The notes under the pieces are model-generated. The model saw only the letters and a list, made by a program, of their open reading frames with translations, had not been told where the DNA came from and ran no database searches. This document shows positions 1 to 9,582 of a stretch of DNA of 64,000 nucleotides, piece by piece (the stretch's first letter is position 1; every line of letters starts with the position of its first letter). The DNA is taken from positions 5,022,001 to 5,086,000 of the forward strand of contig NZ_AP022561.1 in the NCBI RefSeq assembly GCF_010726245.1, written 5' to 3'. The stretch comes from Mycolicibacterium aichiense. GTDB lineage: Bacteria > Actinomycetota > Actinomycetes > Mycobacteriales > Mycobacteriaceae. Position numbers and translations under genes: made by a program.

Positions 1-67
1 CAGCACCTGCGACATGGGGCAAATGCCAGCGCGAAGGTGGCGCGTACTTGGACTACGGTTGGGCGCT

Positions 68-844
68 GTGACAGATGCGCACGTGCACGAAGTCGACCTG
101 GACTTCCCCCGCGAGTGGGTGGAGTTCTACGACCCGGACAACCCGGAACATCTGATCGCCGCGGATTTGACCTGGCTGCTGTCGAATTGGACGTGCGTGT
201 TCGGCACGCCGGCCTGCAAGGGCACCGTCGAGGGCCGACCGGATGACGGTTGCTGTTCGCACGGGGCATTCCTGTCCGACGACGACGACCGCGCCAATCT
301 GGATGACGCCGTCAAACACCTGACCGACGAGGATTGGCAGTTCCGGGACAAGGGACTGGGCCGCAAGGGCTACCTCGAGATGGACGAGTTCGACGACAAA
401 CCGAGCTTGCGCACCCGCAAGTACAAAGGCGCCTGCATCTTCCTCAACCGGCCGGGATTCCCTACCGGCATCGGCTGCGCGCTGCACACCAAGGCACTGA
501 AGCTCGGGGTCGAGCCGCTGACCATGAAGCCCGAGGTGTGCTGGCAGCTCCCCATCCGGCGGGTTCAGGAGTGGATCACCCGGCCGGACGGCTCGGAGAT
601 CCTGAAGTCCACGATCACCGAATACGACCGGCGCGGCTGGGGCGAAGGCGGGGCCGACCTGCACTGGTACTGCACGGGTGACCCGGCAGCCCACGTCGGC
701 GCCAAGCAGGTGTGGCAGTCCTACGCCCCCGAGCTGACCGAGTTGCTCGGCGAGAAGGCGTACTCGGAATTGGCGGCGATGTGCCGGCGCCGTGGTGGAT
801 TCCCGCTGATCGCCATCCATCCGGCAACTCGCGCTGCGCAGTAG
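68..844 (+). CDS. Conserved Cys-rich actinobacterial protein (Rv0495c-like)
   Basis: Conserved protein of unknown function, about 258 residues. Cysteines at about residues 43, 50, 62 and 63 (CVFGTPAC, then GCCSHGAF) are followed by further Cys motifs (ACIFLN, GCALH, VCWQLP, WYCTG). The pattern recalls metal- or cluster-binding YkgJ/DUF3109-type proteins, but cofactor binding is inference. I chose the GTG at 68 because the conserved-looking part begins with [17 protein letters not shown]. An ATG at 14 would add 18 unconvincing residues, and true start is uncertain so near the window edge. In M. tuberculosis the corresponding gene also lies close to senX3-regX3. Confidence 0.8.
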   Translation: MTDAHVHEVDLDFPREWVEFYDPDNPEHLIAADLTWLLSNWTCVFGTPACKGTVEGRPDDGCCSHGAFLSDDDDRANLDDAVKHLTDEDWQFRDKGLGRKGYLEMDEFDDKPSLRTRKYKGACIFLNRPGFPTGIGCALHTKALKLGVEPLTMKPEVCWQLPIRRVQEWITRPDGSEILKSTITEYDRRGWGEGGADLHWYCTGDPAAHVGAKQVWQSYAPELTELLGEKAYSELAAMCRRRGGFPLIAIHPATRAAQ

Positions 845-886
845 CGCAGAGATACCTCCCCGGCGACCAGCCACGCCGTGTAGTAG

Positions 887-901
887 TAGCAATATTTGCT
901 A
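887..901. promoter_or_regulatory. Palindrome in AT-rich promoter region of sugar transferase gene
   Basis: TAGCAA-TAT-TTGCTA is a perfect 6-3-6 inverted repeat. It sits in the 181-bp, locally AT-rich gap between the Rv0495c-like gene and the sugar transferase. It could be an operator; the binding protein is unknown. Confidence 0.45.
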
Positions 902-1025
902 ATTCTGCATCACTCTGCACAAAACTCGTGATGTTCGTCATCCGCTCTTAAGGTTGCCTCGCGCCCTAAGTAGGGTTACGGTGCAGTTAATAGCAGTTCG
1001 GTGACTATGGGAGCGGATCTTCGCT

Positions 1026-2573
1026 GTGTTGGCTGAACAGTCTGATAATCAGATCTCAGTCGGTAACAACTGCCCCGAAGATCTTCGCCAAAACTCAACC
1101 TCAGCGTTATTTGACGAGAGCAGCATTCCGCCGCTGTGGCAGCAGGCGCAGGCCTCGCGGCGCGAGGCCCGGCGCTTCCGCCACTCCAAACGGCTGATCG
1201 CGACCGACGCCACCGTCATTTGCCTGATCCTGGCAGTCGCGACCGTGACGCTGTTCGCCGGCGATCCCGTTGCCCTGTTGACCTACGCCGTGGGCTCCGC
1301 GGCCCTGGCCGCCTTATGGATGGCCGCGCTGGGTCTCACCGGATACCGCGCCCGCCGGGTGGTGGGCCGCGATGTCGGTGAATACATGACCGTCATCCTC
1401 GCCACGCTTCAACTCTTCGGCCTGATCGCGATCGGTGCGCTACTCCTGGACGTCAGTGTGTCGCGAACCTATCTCGCGATTGTGTTCGCAGCCGGCCTGC
1501 TCGGCCTCCTGGTTGGCCGGATGTGTTGGCGCCAGGTGGCGGCCGCCGAACTCCGACGCGCCGAGCACCAGATCTCAGTGCTCGTCGTGGGCAGCGCGAG
1601 GACCGCCGTCGAGGTCGCCACCAACTTCGTGCGAGATCCCGGTGCCGGTTACCGCGTGGTGGGAATCTGCACCCCCGCCGGACCGACCGCGAAGGTCGAC
1701 GGCATCGACGTCGACGGCCTCCACATCCCGATCGTGGGAATCGACCAGGCCATCGCCGACGCCGTCCGCCGCACGGATGCCCATACCGTCGCGCTGGCCG
1801 CCACCGATCATCTGCGTCCCACCGAGATCCGCCGGCTGATCTGGGAACTCGATTCACTCGGTGTGGACCTGATGATCGCCCCCGGATTGGTGGACATTGC
1901 CGAAGATCGGTTGCACAGCCGACCCGTCGCAGGCATGGCGATGTTCGAGGTGACCAAGCCCCAGTACGAGGGCGCCAACTCGGCGGCCAAGCGGGTGTTC
2001 GATGTCGTGTTCACCCTGGCCGCGATGACGGTGATGGCACCGGTGTTCTTCCTCACCGCGCTCGCGGTGCGGCTGTCCGGACCCGGGCCGGTGTTCTATG
2101 CCTCGGAGCGAATCGGGTTCAAGGGCACCACATTCAAGATGCTGAAGTTTCGCAGCATGGTCGACGGCGCCGACACCGAAGCGCCGGCGATGATCGCCGC
2201 CGCCGGTAGCGATCCGGTGTTCTGGAAAGACAAGAACGACCCTCGGATCACCCAGGTGGGCAAGATCATTCGCAAGTACAGCATTGATGAACTACCGCAG
2301 TTCATCAATGTGCTGCGCGGCGACATGAGCGTGGTCGGGCCGCGCCCGCAGGTGCGCCGCGAGGTCGACTCGTACGACGACCTGGTCCGTAGGCGGTTGA
2401 CGGTGAAGCCCGGGCTGACCGGGCTCTGGCAGGTCAGCGGACGGTCGGACCTCCCCCTGGAGGACGCCGTCCGCCTCGACCTCAGCTACATCGAAAACTG
2501 GTCGCCCATCCGCGATCTGATGATCATCGCCAAGACCATCAAGACGGTCCTGAGCGGCGAAGGGGCCTACTAG
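1026..2573 (+). CDS. Polyprenyl-phosphate sugar-1-phosphate transferase (exopolysaccharide initiating glycosyltransferase)
   Basis: Transfers a sugar-1-phosphate from a nucleotide sugar to a polyprenyl phosphate, the membrane step that starts glycan repeat-unit synthesis. The 515-residue protein has about four N-terminal membrane segments (roughly residues 57-165), a central Rossmann-like region (SVLVVGSARTAVEV) and a C-terminal bacterial sugar transferase domain from about residue 318. That domain shows KRVFDVVF with a membrane hairpin, the KMLKFRSM motif, DELPQFINVLRGDMSVVGPRPQ and KPGLTGLWQVSGR. Length fits the WbaP/CpsE-like class with an N-terminal extension. GTG start, with GGGAG 12 nt upstream. 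No other polysaccharide genes lie beside it, which is unusual, and the corresponding M. tuberculosis interval holds different genes. Acceptor and sugar are unknown. Confidence 0.88.
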   Translation: MLAEQSDNQISVGNNCPEDLRQNSTSALFDESSIPPLWQQAQASRREARRFRHSKRLIATDATVICLILAVATVTLFAGDPVALLTYAVGSAALAALWMAALGLTGYRARRVVGRDVGEYMTVILATLQLFGLIAIGALLLDVSVSRTYLAIVFAAGLLGLLVGRMCWRQVAAAELRRAEHQISVLVVGSARTAVEVATNFVRDPGAGYRVVGICTPAGPTAKVDGIDVDGLHIPIVGIDQAIADAVRRTDAHTVALAATDHLRPTEIRRLIWELDSLGVDLMIAPGLVDIAEDRLHSRPVAGMAMFEVTKPQYEGANSAAKRVFDVVFTLAAMTVMAPVFFLTALAVRLSGPGPVFYASERIGFKGTTFKMLKFRSMVDGADTEAPAMIAAAGSDPVFWKDKNDPRITQVGKIIRKYSIDELPQFINVLRGDMSVVGPRPQVRREVDSYDDLVRRRLTVKPGLTGLWQVSGRSDLPLEDAVRLDLSYIENWSPIRDLMIIAKTIKTVLSGEGAY

Positions 2574-2579
2574 ACCCAG

Positions 2580-2601
2580 CCGCCCGGACGCGGTCGGGCG
2601 G
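2580..2601. terminator. Convergent hairpin between sugar transferase and regX3
   Basis: CCGCCCG (2580-2586) and CGGGCGG (2595-2601) form a 7-bp stem with an 8-nt loop between two convergent genes. It could end transcription from both sides. No T-run follows, as is common for mycobacterial hairpins. Confidence 0.5.
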
Positions 2602-3288
2602 TTAGCCCTCGAGCTTGTAACCCAGACCGCGCACGGTGACCAGATGCACCGGGTTGGCGGGATCGCCTTCGATCTTCGAGCGCAGACGCTTGACGTGGAC
2701 GTCGAGGGTCTTGGTATCCCCCACGTAGTCCGCACCCCAGACCCGGTCGATGAGCTGACCGCGGGTGAGGACCCGTCCGCTGTTGCGCATGAGGTACTCG
2801 AGTAGGTCGAATTCCTTGAGCGGCAAGGTAATCGGTTCGCCGGCGACGGTCACGACATGCCGCTCGACGTCCATCCGGACCGGACCGGCCTCCAGGATCG
2901 CGTCGCCGATACCGGAATCCTCGGTATCGCTGCCACGGCGCAGCACAGCGCGGATGCGGGCGATCAGTTCGCGGGCCGAGTACGGCTTGGTCACGTAGTC
3001 GTCGGCGCCGAGTTCCAGACCGACAACCTTGTCGATCTCGCTGTCACGGGCGGTCACCATGATCACCGGCACGCTGGAGCGGGCCCGCAGCTGCTTACAG
3101 ACGTCGGTGCCGGTCATGCCGGGCAGCATCAGATCGAGCAGCACGATGTCGGCCCCCGACCGGTCGAATTCGGCCAGCGCGGACGGGCCGTCGCCGACCA
3201 CAGTGGCCTCGAACCCTTCCTTGCGCAGCAGGAAAGCCAGCGGGTCGGCCAGCGATTCTTCGTCTTCCACGATCAACACGTTGGTCAT
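2602..3288 (-). CDS. regX3: RegX3, OmpR-family response regulator of the phosphate response
   Basis: DNA-binding response regulator controlled by SenX3, governing the phosphate-limitation response in mycobacteria. The 228-residue protein has an N-terminal receiver domain with acidic residues E8-D9, phospho-acceptor D52 in LLDLMLPG, the TAR motif and the KPY lysine. A C-terminal winged helix follows ([34 protein letters not shown]). Length and order match the OmpR/PhoB class. Its ATG overlaps the senX3 stop by 4 nt (ATGA), so the two are translationally coupled, without the repeat-filled spacer known in M. tuberculosis. Confidence 0.97.
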   Translation of the reverse strand: MTNVLIVEDEESLADPLAFLLRKEGFEATVVGDGPSALAEFDRSGADIVLLDLMLPGMTGTDVCKQLRARSSVPVIMVTARDSEIDKVVGLELGADDYVTKPYSARELIARIRAVLRRGSDTEDSGIGDAILEAGPVRMDVERHVVTVAGEPITLPLKEFDLLEYLMRNSGRVLTRGQLIDRVWGADYVGDTKTLDVHVKRLRSKIEGDPANPVHLVTVRGLGYKLEG

Positions 3289-4490
3289 TGGCGTAGTGCC
3301 TCCTCGTCAATGGCCGATAGGTCGGCCGGTTCGTCGTCATCGGTATGTGGATAGGCGGGGATGGACAGGGTGAACGTCGAGCCGGTGCCCGGCTGGCTCC
3401 ACAGCCGGATGCTGCCGTTGTGATTGGCCGCCACGTGTTTGACGATGGCCAGCCCCAAGCCGGTGCCGCCGGTGGCCCGCGAGCGGGCCTTGTCGACCCG
3501 GAAGAACCGTTCGAACACCCGCTCCTGATCGGCGCGGGCGATCCCGATACCCCGGTCGGTGACGGCGATCTCGATGTTGTCGCCGCGACGACGGCGACTG
3601 ATCGACACCTTGGATCCGTCCGGTGAGTATGCGATCGCGTTGGAGATCAGGTTGGCCAGCGCGGTGACCAACAACGACTGGTCGCCCAAGACCCGGAAAC
3701 CACTCGGCGCATCGGTGGTCACCGTGATGTCGGCATTGTCAGCAGCCACTTTGTGTCGCGAAATGGCCTCGCTGACAACGGAGTCCACGTCGACACTGTC
3801 GAGGTCGGGAAGCGGCTCGGCGCCCTGTAGGCGGGACAGTTCGATCAGCTCGCGGACCATGTTGGCCAGCCGCTGAGATTCGGTGAGGATCTTCTTGCCG
3901 AAGTGGCGCACGGTCTCGGCATCGTCACCCGACTCCAGCAGCGCCTCGGCCAGCACGCCCATCGCGGCCACCGGGGTCTTGAGTTCATGGCTGACGTTGG
4001 CCACGAAATCGCGCCGGCTGGCCTCCATGCGGGCCTGCTCGGACTGGTCGTCGACATAGACGACGACGAAGCGCGGATCCTGCTTGCTCAGCAGCCGCAC
4101 GTGCCCGCGGACCGACAGCCCCGACCGGCCGGCCGCCGCGCGCTGCGGCTGGGAGAGGTCGACCTCGACGCCCTCACCGGTGGCCAGCACGGTTTGGGCA
4201 GCCGTCCAGGCCCGCTCGTCGAGCTGGCGGTCCCGCACGATGCCGAGTTCGGTGGCGCGGTCGTTGATGAACACCACGTCGCGATGGGAGTCGACGACCA
4301 CCATCCCGATCGGCGCCAGCGATACGACGTGCTGCAGCATCTGTGACACGGTGATGCCGGCCTCGGTGATCGCGCGACGCTGCCTGCGCTCGATGATCCG
4401 TGGGGTGAGTGCGGCCCCGATTCCGAGTCCGCAAGCAAGCGCTACCAGCGCCGCGGCGGTGGCCAGTATTGCCACCGAGCCAACACTCAC
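3285..4490 (-). CDS. senX3: SenX3, phosphate-responsive sensor histidine kinase
   Basis: Membrane sensor kinase partnered with RegX3. Of 401 residues, the N-terminus (about 4-29) gives one or two membrane passes. A PAS-like domain follows (about 45-150). The dimerisation helix carries phospho-acceptor His168 in VSHELKTPV. The HATPase domain shows an N box ([10 protein letters not shown]), G1 (DRGIGIA) and G2 ([12 protein letters not shown]). The GTG at 4490 aligns with the family N-terminus, although its ribosome-binding site is weak. The 133-bp gap to gpmA holds a PHO-box-like repeat that could serve autoregulation. Confidence 0.96.
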   Translation of the reverse strand: MSVGSVAILATAAALVALACGLGIGAALTPRIIERRQRRAITEAGITVSQMLQHVVSLAPIGMVVVDSHRDVVFINDRATELGIVRDRQLDERAWTAAQTVLATGEGVEVDLSQPQRAAAGRSGLSVRGHVRLLSKQDPRFVVVYVDDQSEQARMEASRRDFVANVSHELKTPVAAMGVLAEALLESGDDAETVRHFGKKILTESQRLANMVRELIELSRLQGAEPLPDLDSVDVDSVVSEAISRHKVAADNADITVTTDAPSGFRVLGDQSLLVTALANLISNAIAYSPDGSKVSISRRRRGDNIEIAVTDRGIGIARADQERVFERFFRVDKARSRATGGTGLGLAIVKHVAANHNGSIRLWSQPGTGSTFTLSIPAYPHTDDDEPADLSAIDEEALRQ

Positions 4491-4583
4491 AGGAAAAGGG
4501 TACGCATCCGGTGAACGTCATCCCAGCAGCGTGCGGCCGAATCGGTACACGTCACACTCTCAGCGCGCATGTATTCCGCCCCC

Positions 4584-4601
4584 GTTTACCTCGCGTTTGC
4601 C
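4584..4601 (+). promoter_or_regulatory. Candidate RegX3/PHO-type direct-repeat box upstream of senX3
   Basis: GTTTACC (4584-4590) and GTTTGCC (4595-4601) are direct repeats with an 11-nt period, the spacing and core (GTTCACC) of actinobacterial PHO boxes. The site lies about 95-110 bp upstream of senX3 in the gpmA-senX3 gap. A further GTTCACC core on the minus strand (4510-4516) is about 20 bp from the senX3 start. Binding by RegX3 is inference. Confidence 0.45.
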
Positions 4602-4623
4602 AAATCCGGGGCGAACACCGTAG

Positions 4624-5370
4624 TTACTTGGCGCCTTGGCTGGCGACCGCGGCCGCGCCTGCGGCGGCGGCCTCGGGATCCAGGTAGGTGCCGCCCGGCA
4701 CCCGCGGCTTCAGATCGGCGTCCAGGTCGTAGCGAAGCGGAATGCCGGTCGGGATGTTCAGGCCGACGACGTCGGCGTCGGACATGTTGTCCAGATACTT
4801 CACCAGGGCCCGCAGTGAGTTGCCGTGCGCGACCATCAACACCGTCTTGCCCGCCCGCAGGTCCGGAACGATCGTCTCGGTGAAATACGGCACGAAGCGG
4901 GCCACGACGTCGGCCAGACATTCGGTCAGCGGGCCGCCGTCGATGTCGGCGTAGCGCGGGTCGGCGTCCTGGCTGTACGTGCTGCCCTTCTCGATGGGCG
5001 GCGGCGGGGTGTCGTAGCTGCGCCGCCACAGCATGAACTGTTCCTCGCCGTACTTTTCCTTGGTCTCGGCCTTGTCGAGGCCCTGCAGCGCGCCGTAATG
5101 CCGCTCGTTGAGCCGCCAGTTGCGGGTTACCGGGATCCACAGCCGGTCGGCGGCGTCCAGCGCCAGATGGGCGGTGGTGATCGCGCGGCGCAGCAGCGAG
5201 GTGTAGAGCACGTCGGGCAGCAGCCCCTGCTCGGCCATCAGCTTGCCGCCGCGCACCGCCTCAGCGCGACCCTTGTCGGTGAGATCGACGTCCACCCAGC
5301 CGGTGAACAGGTTCAGCGCGTTCCATTCGCTTTCGCCGTGCCGCAGCAGGATCAGTGTGGAGTCAGCCAT
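4624..5370 (-). CDS. gpmA: 2,3-bisphosphoglycerate-dependent phosphoglycerate mutase
   Basis: Interconverts 3- and 2-phosphoglycerate in cytosolic glycolysis and gluconeogenesis. The 248-residue protein starts with the histidine phosphatase motif [10 protein letters not shown] (phospho-His11). It then shows [28 protein letters not shown] and a second catalytic His in [11 protein letters not shown]. Length is normal for the dPGM family. It lies upstream of senX3 in the same direction, as in other mycobacteria (gpm1), but the gap holds a possible senX3 control site. Confidence 0.97.
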   Translation of the reverse strand: MADSTLILLRHGESEWNALNLFTGWVDVDLTDKGRAEAVRGGKLMAEQGLLPDVLYTSLLRRAITTAHLALDAADRLWIPVTRNWRLNERHYGALQGLDKAETKEKYGEEQFMLWRRSYDTPPPPIEKGSTYSQDADPRYADIDGGPLTECLADVVARFVPYFTETIVPDLRAGKTVLMVAHGNSLRALVKYLDNMSDADVVGLNIPTGIPLRYDLDADLKPRVPGGTYLDPEAAAAGAAAVASQGAK

Positions 5371-5394
5371 GCCGAAATACTCTCACGACACCGA

Positions 5395-5961
5395 TCAGTG
5401 GTCGCGGCCGTTCCCGTTCACCTCGTCGTCGATCAAGTGCTCGAAGGCCGCCAGGTTCTTCAACGACTCGCCTCGCGACACCCGCCACGCCCACTCCTTC
5501 TGGATCGAGGACTTGAAACCCAGTTCCAGCAGGGTGTTGAAGTCGGTGTCCACCGCCTCGAGCACCTGGCCGAGCACGCGGTCCAGCTCGTCGGCGGTCA
5601 CCGACTCCAGCGCCATCCGCCCGATCAGATAAATGTCGCCGGTGTTGTCCAGCGTGTAGGCCACCCCGTAGAGCCGGCGGTTGCGCTTGAGCAGGAACCG
5701 GTAGACACCCTGGTGGTTTTCGTCGGGCTGGCGACAGACGAACGCCTCGACGCGCACCGAATGCTCGCCGACGCTCAGCAGGGTGTTGGTCTTGAGCTTG
5801 CGCTCCCCCGGCAGCTCGACGATCAGTCCCGGCAACCCGCCATGGGCGCCTTCGTGACGGGTGTAGACCAGCCCGTGCTCGTCCAGCGCCTTCTCGATGA
5901 CCTGATGGACCTCGGCGGAGCCGATGCGCGATCCGCCTTCGGCTTCTCGCTCGCCACTCAT
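5395..5961 (-). CDS. YbjN domain-containing protein (Rv0487-like)
   Basis: Small cytosolic protein of 188 residues with the YbjN fold, related to type III secretion chaperone-like folds. Its role in mycobacteria is not known. Conserved stretches include [27 protein letters not shown] and [16 protein letters not shown]. Its ATG overlaps the mshA stop by 4 nt (ATGA), so it is co-translated with the mycothiol glycosyltransferase. The same pairing occurs in M. tuberculosis. Confidence 0.85.
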   Translation of the reverse strand: MSGEREAEGGSRIGSAEVHQVIEKALDEHGLVYTRHEGAHGGLPGLIVELPGERKLKTNTLLSVGEHSVRVEAFVCRQPDENHQGVYRFLLKRNRRLYGVAYTLDNTGDIYLIGRMALESVTADELDRVLGQVLEAVDTDFNTLLELGFKSSIQKEWAWRVSRGESLKNLAAFEHLIDDEVNGNGRDH

Positions 5962-7295
5962 AACCGCACACCCCGCCGCATGGACCAGCGCCGCCCGTTG
6001 CGCTTGGCCAGCGCGTCACCGGCCGCGCGGCGGTGCCGGGCGGAGGCGTAGTCGTCGATCGCGTGGCCGTAGCTGGTCAGCAGTCCGTCAACGGTGTGTG
6101 CCCAGGAGAAGCCCTGTGCATGCGCGACGGCCGCTCGGCTGAGTTCGTCGGGGTCGCGGGCCAGCAGCCCGGCGATCGCGTCGGCCCACCGGCCGGGCTC
6201 GTGGCCGTCGACCAGCGCGCCGCTGACACCGTCGGCCACCGCCACCGGCAACCCGCCGACCGCGGCGGCGACCACCGGGGTACCGCACGCCTGCGCCTCC
6301 ACCGCGACCAGACCGAACGACTCCGAATAGCTCGGCACGGCGACCAGATCGGCGGCGCGGTAGACGTTGACCAGTTGCTCGCGCGACTGGGGCGGAAGGA
6401 AGGTCACCCGGTCTGCCATACCCAGTTCGGCGGCAAGACCCACCAGCGCATCGGGGGTGGCCAGGCCGCTGCCCGACGGCCCGCCGGCCACCAACACCCG
6501 CACCCCGGGCAGCCGGGCGGCGGCGCGCAACAACACATCGGGCGCCTTGAGCGGCTGGATGCGCCCGACGAAGGCGACCACACGCTCGCCGTCGGGCAGG
6601 CCCAGCGCCGCCCGTGCGGTGCGCCGGTCACCGGGGGTGAACGTTTCCAGGTCGACGCCCGGGTAGACCACATCGATCCGCCGGGGATCGGCGTTGTGCA
6701 GCGAAATGAGTTGGTGCGCTTCATCTTCGGTGTTGACGACCAACCGGTCGGCCTCGTCGACCACCTGCTGTTCACCGACCGCACGCAGCGGTGGCTCCGG
6801 CGAGTCACCGTCGGCCAGTGCGGCGTTCTTCACCGCTGCGAGCGTGTGGGCGGTGTGCACCAGCGGCACCGCCCATCGGTCCCGCGCCAGCCAGCCGACC
6901 TGGCCGGAAAGCCAGTAATGCGAATGCACGATGTCGTAGTAGCCGGGCTCGTGGTTGGCCTCGGCGCGCAGCACACCGGCGGTGAACGCGCACAGCTGGG
7001 TGGGCAGGTCGTACTTGTCGAGTCCCTCGAAAGGCCCTGCCACGACGTTGCGCACCAACACCCCGGGCGCCACCCGGACCAGCGGCTGATCCGACGACGA
7101 CGTCGCCCGGGTGAAGATCTCCACCTCTACCCCGCGCCGCGCCATGTGCAGCGCGGTCTGGAGTACGTAGACGTTCATCCCGCCGGCGTCACCGGTCCCG
7201 GGCTGAGCCAGCGGAGAGGTGTGCACCGACAACACCGCGACGCGCCGCGGCATCGCATCGGTCGAGCTGTCGCTCAGTTCCCGGGCGTGCCGCAC
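5958..7295 (-). CDS. mshA: MshA, D-inositol-3-phosphate glycosyltransferase (mycothiol biosynthesis)
   Basis: Catalyses the first committed step of mycothiol synthesis, joining GlcNAc from UDP-GlcNAc to 1-L-myo-inositol-1-phosphate. The 445-residue protein is a GT4 (GT-B fold) enzyme: N-terminal loop [13 protein letters not shown], then [16 protein letters not shown], the donor-site [10 protein letters not shown] and the nucleotide-sugar E-x7-E region in [19 protein letters not shown]. The GTG at 7295 has SD-like GGAGG almost adjacent. An ATG at 7253 (MPRRVAVLS) is a reasonable alternative start. The YbjN gene is translationally coupled downstream. Confidence 0.95.
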   Translation of the reverse strand: MRHARELSDSSTDAMPRRVAVLSVHTSPLAQPGTGDAGGMNVYVLQTALHMARRGVEVEIFTRATSSSDQPLVRVAPGVLVRNVVAGPFEGLDKYDLPTQLCAFTAGVLRAEANHEPGYYDIVHSHYWLSGQVGWLARDRWAVPLVHTAHTLAAVKNAALADGDSPEPPLRAVGEQQVVDEADRLVVNTEDEAHQLISLHNADPRRIDVVYPGVDLETFTPGDRRTARAALGLPDGERVVAFVGRIQPLKAPDVLLRAAARLPGVRVLVAGGPSGSGLATPDALVGLAAELGMADRVTFLPPQSREQLVNVYRAADLVAVPSYSESFGLVAVEAQACGTPVVAAAVGGLPVAVADGVSGALVDGHEPGRWADAIAGLLARDPDELSRAAVAHAQGFSWAHTVDGLLTSYGHAIDDYASARHRRAAGDALAKRNGRRWSMRRGVRL

Positions 7296-7305
7296 GCCTC
7301 CATCT

Positions 7306-8637
7306 TTACACCGCTGCTTCGCGACGGTTCTGCGCCCGTCTCAGCGCACCGATCGGGTCGGCGTACAGGCCGCCCAATGAGACGATCCCGGCGCCGGCCT
7401 CCTGCACCCGGTTCCCGAATGCGGTCACCCGGATATCGCGGCCCGGCAGCACCGACCGCCCGGCGAACGCGGCCTCGACCAACTCCATGCCCTCGGGGTA
7501 TTCGGTGAAGGCCTGGCCGCCGACCACCAGGTCGTCGGGGTTGAGCATGTCGCGCAGCAACGCCACCGCGCCGCCCAGAACACGGGCCCGCTCGGCCAGC
7601 AGTTCCCGGGCACCGACCGCGGCCGGTGTATCGCCCTGGCGGGCGGTGCGCAGCAGCGTGGTCATCGACGCACCGGGCCCGGAGCCCGGCACGATGCCAC
7701 GCTTGCGGGCCGCGGCCAGCACCGCCTCGTCACTGACCGTCGACTCCAATTGCCCACTGCCGCCGAGCAATTCGGAGGTCACCGGCAGCGCGGCAATGGT
7801 GCCGGGACCGCTGATCGGGCTGTGCACCCGGCCGCCGATCACCAGCGCGAAACCGACGGTCTCACGCGCGTAGACGTACAGGCTGCTCGACGCCTGCGCG
7901 GGCGTCCGACGCAGCCCGAGCAGCAGTTCGGCGCCGGCCATCGCGTCCACATGGGATGCCACCGACACCGGCAGACCCAACGCCTCGGCCAGCACCGGAC
8001 CGACGGGGGCCTGTGTCCAGCCCAACCGGCTGTGGTCGACGTGGCCCGTGCCGCTGTCGACCACGCCACCGATCGCCACACCGATCCACAGCGGACGGCG
8101 GCGATGCCAGCGGCTCAGGTAACGGCGGGCGCTGCCGGCCAACGACGCCAGTGCGGCGGCCTGACCGCCGCGCGGCGTCGGGGTCTCGACCGCGTCGAGG
8201 GTGCGGCCGAGCAAGTCGGTCGCGACGATGTTCGTGGTGCGCGCGCCGATGTGGATACCGAGGGTGAGGAACGGCTCGTGGTGGACCTCGACGGGGACGC
8301 GCGGGCGGCCGATCGCGCCCGACACGGCGAGGTCGGCCCGCTCACGCAGGATCCCGGCGTCCAGCAGGGCGGTGACCTGGCGGTTCACGGTTGCGATCGA
8401 CAGGTTGGTGACCTGGGCGATCACATCGCGGCCGATGGCGCCGCGCTGGCGGACGGCTGCGAAGACCGATGCGGCAGCCGCATCGGGGATCCGCAGTGAC
8501 GGGGCCACGATGTGGTGGCGGGTCCGCAGCGGATGCGGGCGCGCAGCGACGCGGGCCGCGTCATGGGTGCCGACGCGGGCCGCGTCATGGGTTGAACTGC
8601 GGAGCGGATCGCGGGAAGAAAGGGCGACGGTACGCAT
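7306..8637 (-). CDS. ROK-family transcriptional regulator (Rv0485-like)
   Basis: Predicted NagC/XylR-like regulator of 443 residues. A winged helix near residues 55-110 ([29 protein letters not shown]) precedes a ROK domain beginning [19 protein letters not shown]. The phosphate-binding loop and the Asn-Asp of active ROK kinases look degraded (ASHVDAM), and no CxCGxxGC zinc motif is visible, so a regulator without kinase activity is likely. The M. tuberculosis counterpart is reported to affect PE/PPE gene expression. The N-terminus carries an 8-residue tandem repeat, THDAARV(G/A). It is divergent from the SDR gene across 195 bp. Confidence 0.87.
   Translation of the reverse strand: MRTVALSSRDPLRSSTHDAARVGTHDAARVAARPHPLRTRHHIVAPSLRIPDAAAASVFAAVRQRGAIGRDVIAQVTNLSIATVNRQVTALLDAGILRERADLAVSGAIGRPRVPVEVHHEPFLTLGIHIGARTTNIVATDLLGRTLDAVETPTPRGGQAAALASLAGSARRYLSRWHRRRPLWIGVAIGGVVDSGTGHVDHSRLGWTQAPVGPVLAEALGLPVSVASHVDAMAGAELLLGLRRTPAQASSSLYVYARETVGFALVIGGRVHSPISGPGTIAALPVTSELLGGSGQLESTVSDEAVLAAARKRGIVPGSGPGASMTTLLRTARQGDTPAAVGARELLAERARVLGGAVALLRDMLNPDDLVVGGQAFTEYPEGMELVEAAFAGRSVLPGRDIRVTAFGNRVQEAGAGIVSLGGLYADPIGALRRAQNRREAAV
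8547..8592. repeat. 24-bp tandem repeat inside the ROK regulator N-terminus
   Basis: CGACGCGGGCCGCGTCATGG recurs with a 24-nt period at 8547 and 8571 and encodes two copies of THDAARV(G/A). It lies before the helix-turn-helix and probably arose by slippage. Confidence 0.7.
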
Positions 8638-8763
8638 TGGGTGTCCTTCTCGAGTCTTCGGGTGGGGGCTTATGCCACACCTGGCGACGTGAGCGGGACG
8701 AGAGAAGAAAGTCCGGTCGGGTCAGGCGCAGCGAGTCGCGTGACAACAACACGCGGTGTGCGC

Positions 8764-8779
8764 GACCAGACAACTGGTC
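8764..8779. promoter_or_regulatory. Inverted repeat operator candidate between ROK regulator and SDR
   Basis: GACCAG-ACAA-CTGGTC is a perfect 6-4-6 inverted repeat in the divergent promoter region. It overlaps CTGGTCAGACCG (8774-8785), a 12-mer found again upstream of the TetR gene at 20741-20752. Binding by the ROK regulator or by the TetR protein is possible but inferred. Confidence 0.45.
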
Positions 8780-8832
8780 AGACCGATTCGGATCACGTTG
8801 GGGAATTTAGCACAGTTACTAGAGTTGGTTCG

Positions 8833-9582
8833 ATGATCACTCCAGACGCCCATTCCCGTGTAGCGGTAGTGACCGGGGCGAGCTCCGGCATCGGCGAGGC
8901 GACTTCCAAAACTCTTGCCGCCCTTGGCTTTCACGTGGTCGCGGTGGCGCGCAGGGCGGATCGCATCGAACGGCTGGCCGACGAGATCGGCGGTACCGCG
9001 ATTGTGGCCGACGTCACAGACGATGCCGCCGTCGCCGGGTTGGCGGAGCGCCTGCCGCGGGTTGATGTGCTGGTCAACAACGCCGGCGGCGCCAAAGGCC
9101 TGGAACCGATCGCCGAGGCGAACCTGGACAACTGGCGCTGGATGTGGGAGACCAACGTCCTCGGGACATTGCGGGTGACGCGGGCATTGCTGCCCAAGCT
9201 CGTCGAATCCGGTGACGGATTGATCGTCACCGTCACCTCGATCGCCGCGCTCGAGGTTTACGACAACGGAGGCGGATACACCGCCGCCAAGCACGCGCAA
9301 GGTGCTCTGCACCGGACTCTGCGCGGCGAGCTCCTGGGAAAACCGGTGCGGCTCACCGAAATTGCGCCTGGGGCGGTGGAGACGGAGTTCTCACTGGTGC
9401 GCTTCGGCGGCGACGAACAGCGCGCCGACGCGGTGTACTCGGGAATCACCCCGCTGGTGGCCGCCGACGTCGCCGAGGTGATCGGCTTCGTCGCGTCACG
9501 GCCGTCGCACGTCAACCTGGACCAGATCGTGCTGCGGCCCCGAGATCAGGCCAGCGCCAGCCGGTTCAACCGCCGGTCGTAG
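8833..9582 (+). CDS. Short-chain dehydrogenase/reductase (Rv0484c-like)
   Basis: NAD(P)-dependent oxidoreductase of 249 residues with the classical SDR layout: cofactor motif [21 protein letters not shown] and catalytic YTAAK. The C-terminus ([15 protein letters not shown]) resembles YdfG-like serine/3-hydroxy acid dehydrogenases. Its substrate is unknown. I use the ATG at 8833 because the frame upstream to 8641 crosses the promoter region and lacks SDR features. The 3' end overlaps the convergent L,D-transpeptidase gene by 17 bp. Confidence 0.9.
   Translation: MITPDAHSRVAVVTGASSGIGEATSKTLAALGFHVVAVARRADRIERLADEIGGTAIVADVTDDAAVAGLAERLPRVDVLVNNAGGAKGLEPIAEANLDNWRWMWETNVLGTLRVTRALLPKLVESGDGLIVTVTSIAALEVYDNGGGYTAAKHAQGALHRTLRGELLGKPVRLTEIAPGAVETEFSLVRFGGDEQRADAVYSGITPLVAADVAEVIGFVASRPSHVNLDQIVLRPRDQASASRFNRRS

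Noticed and set aside
4825..7508. Long plus-strand open frames opposite gpmA, the YbjN gene and mshA
   Set aside because: They run antisense to well-conserved genes, are compositionally biased (His/Arg/Gly/Val-rich) and show no domain. They reflect high third-position G+C.
8641..8832. N-terminal extension of the SDR from 8641
   Set aside because: The extra 64 residues are low-complexity and cover the divergent promoter with its inverted repeat; SDR sequence begins at the ATG at 8833.
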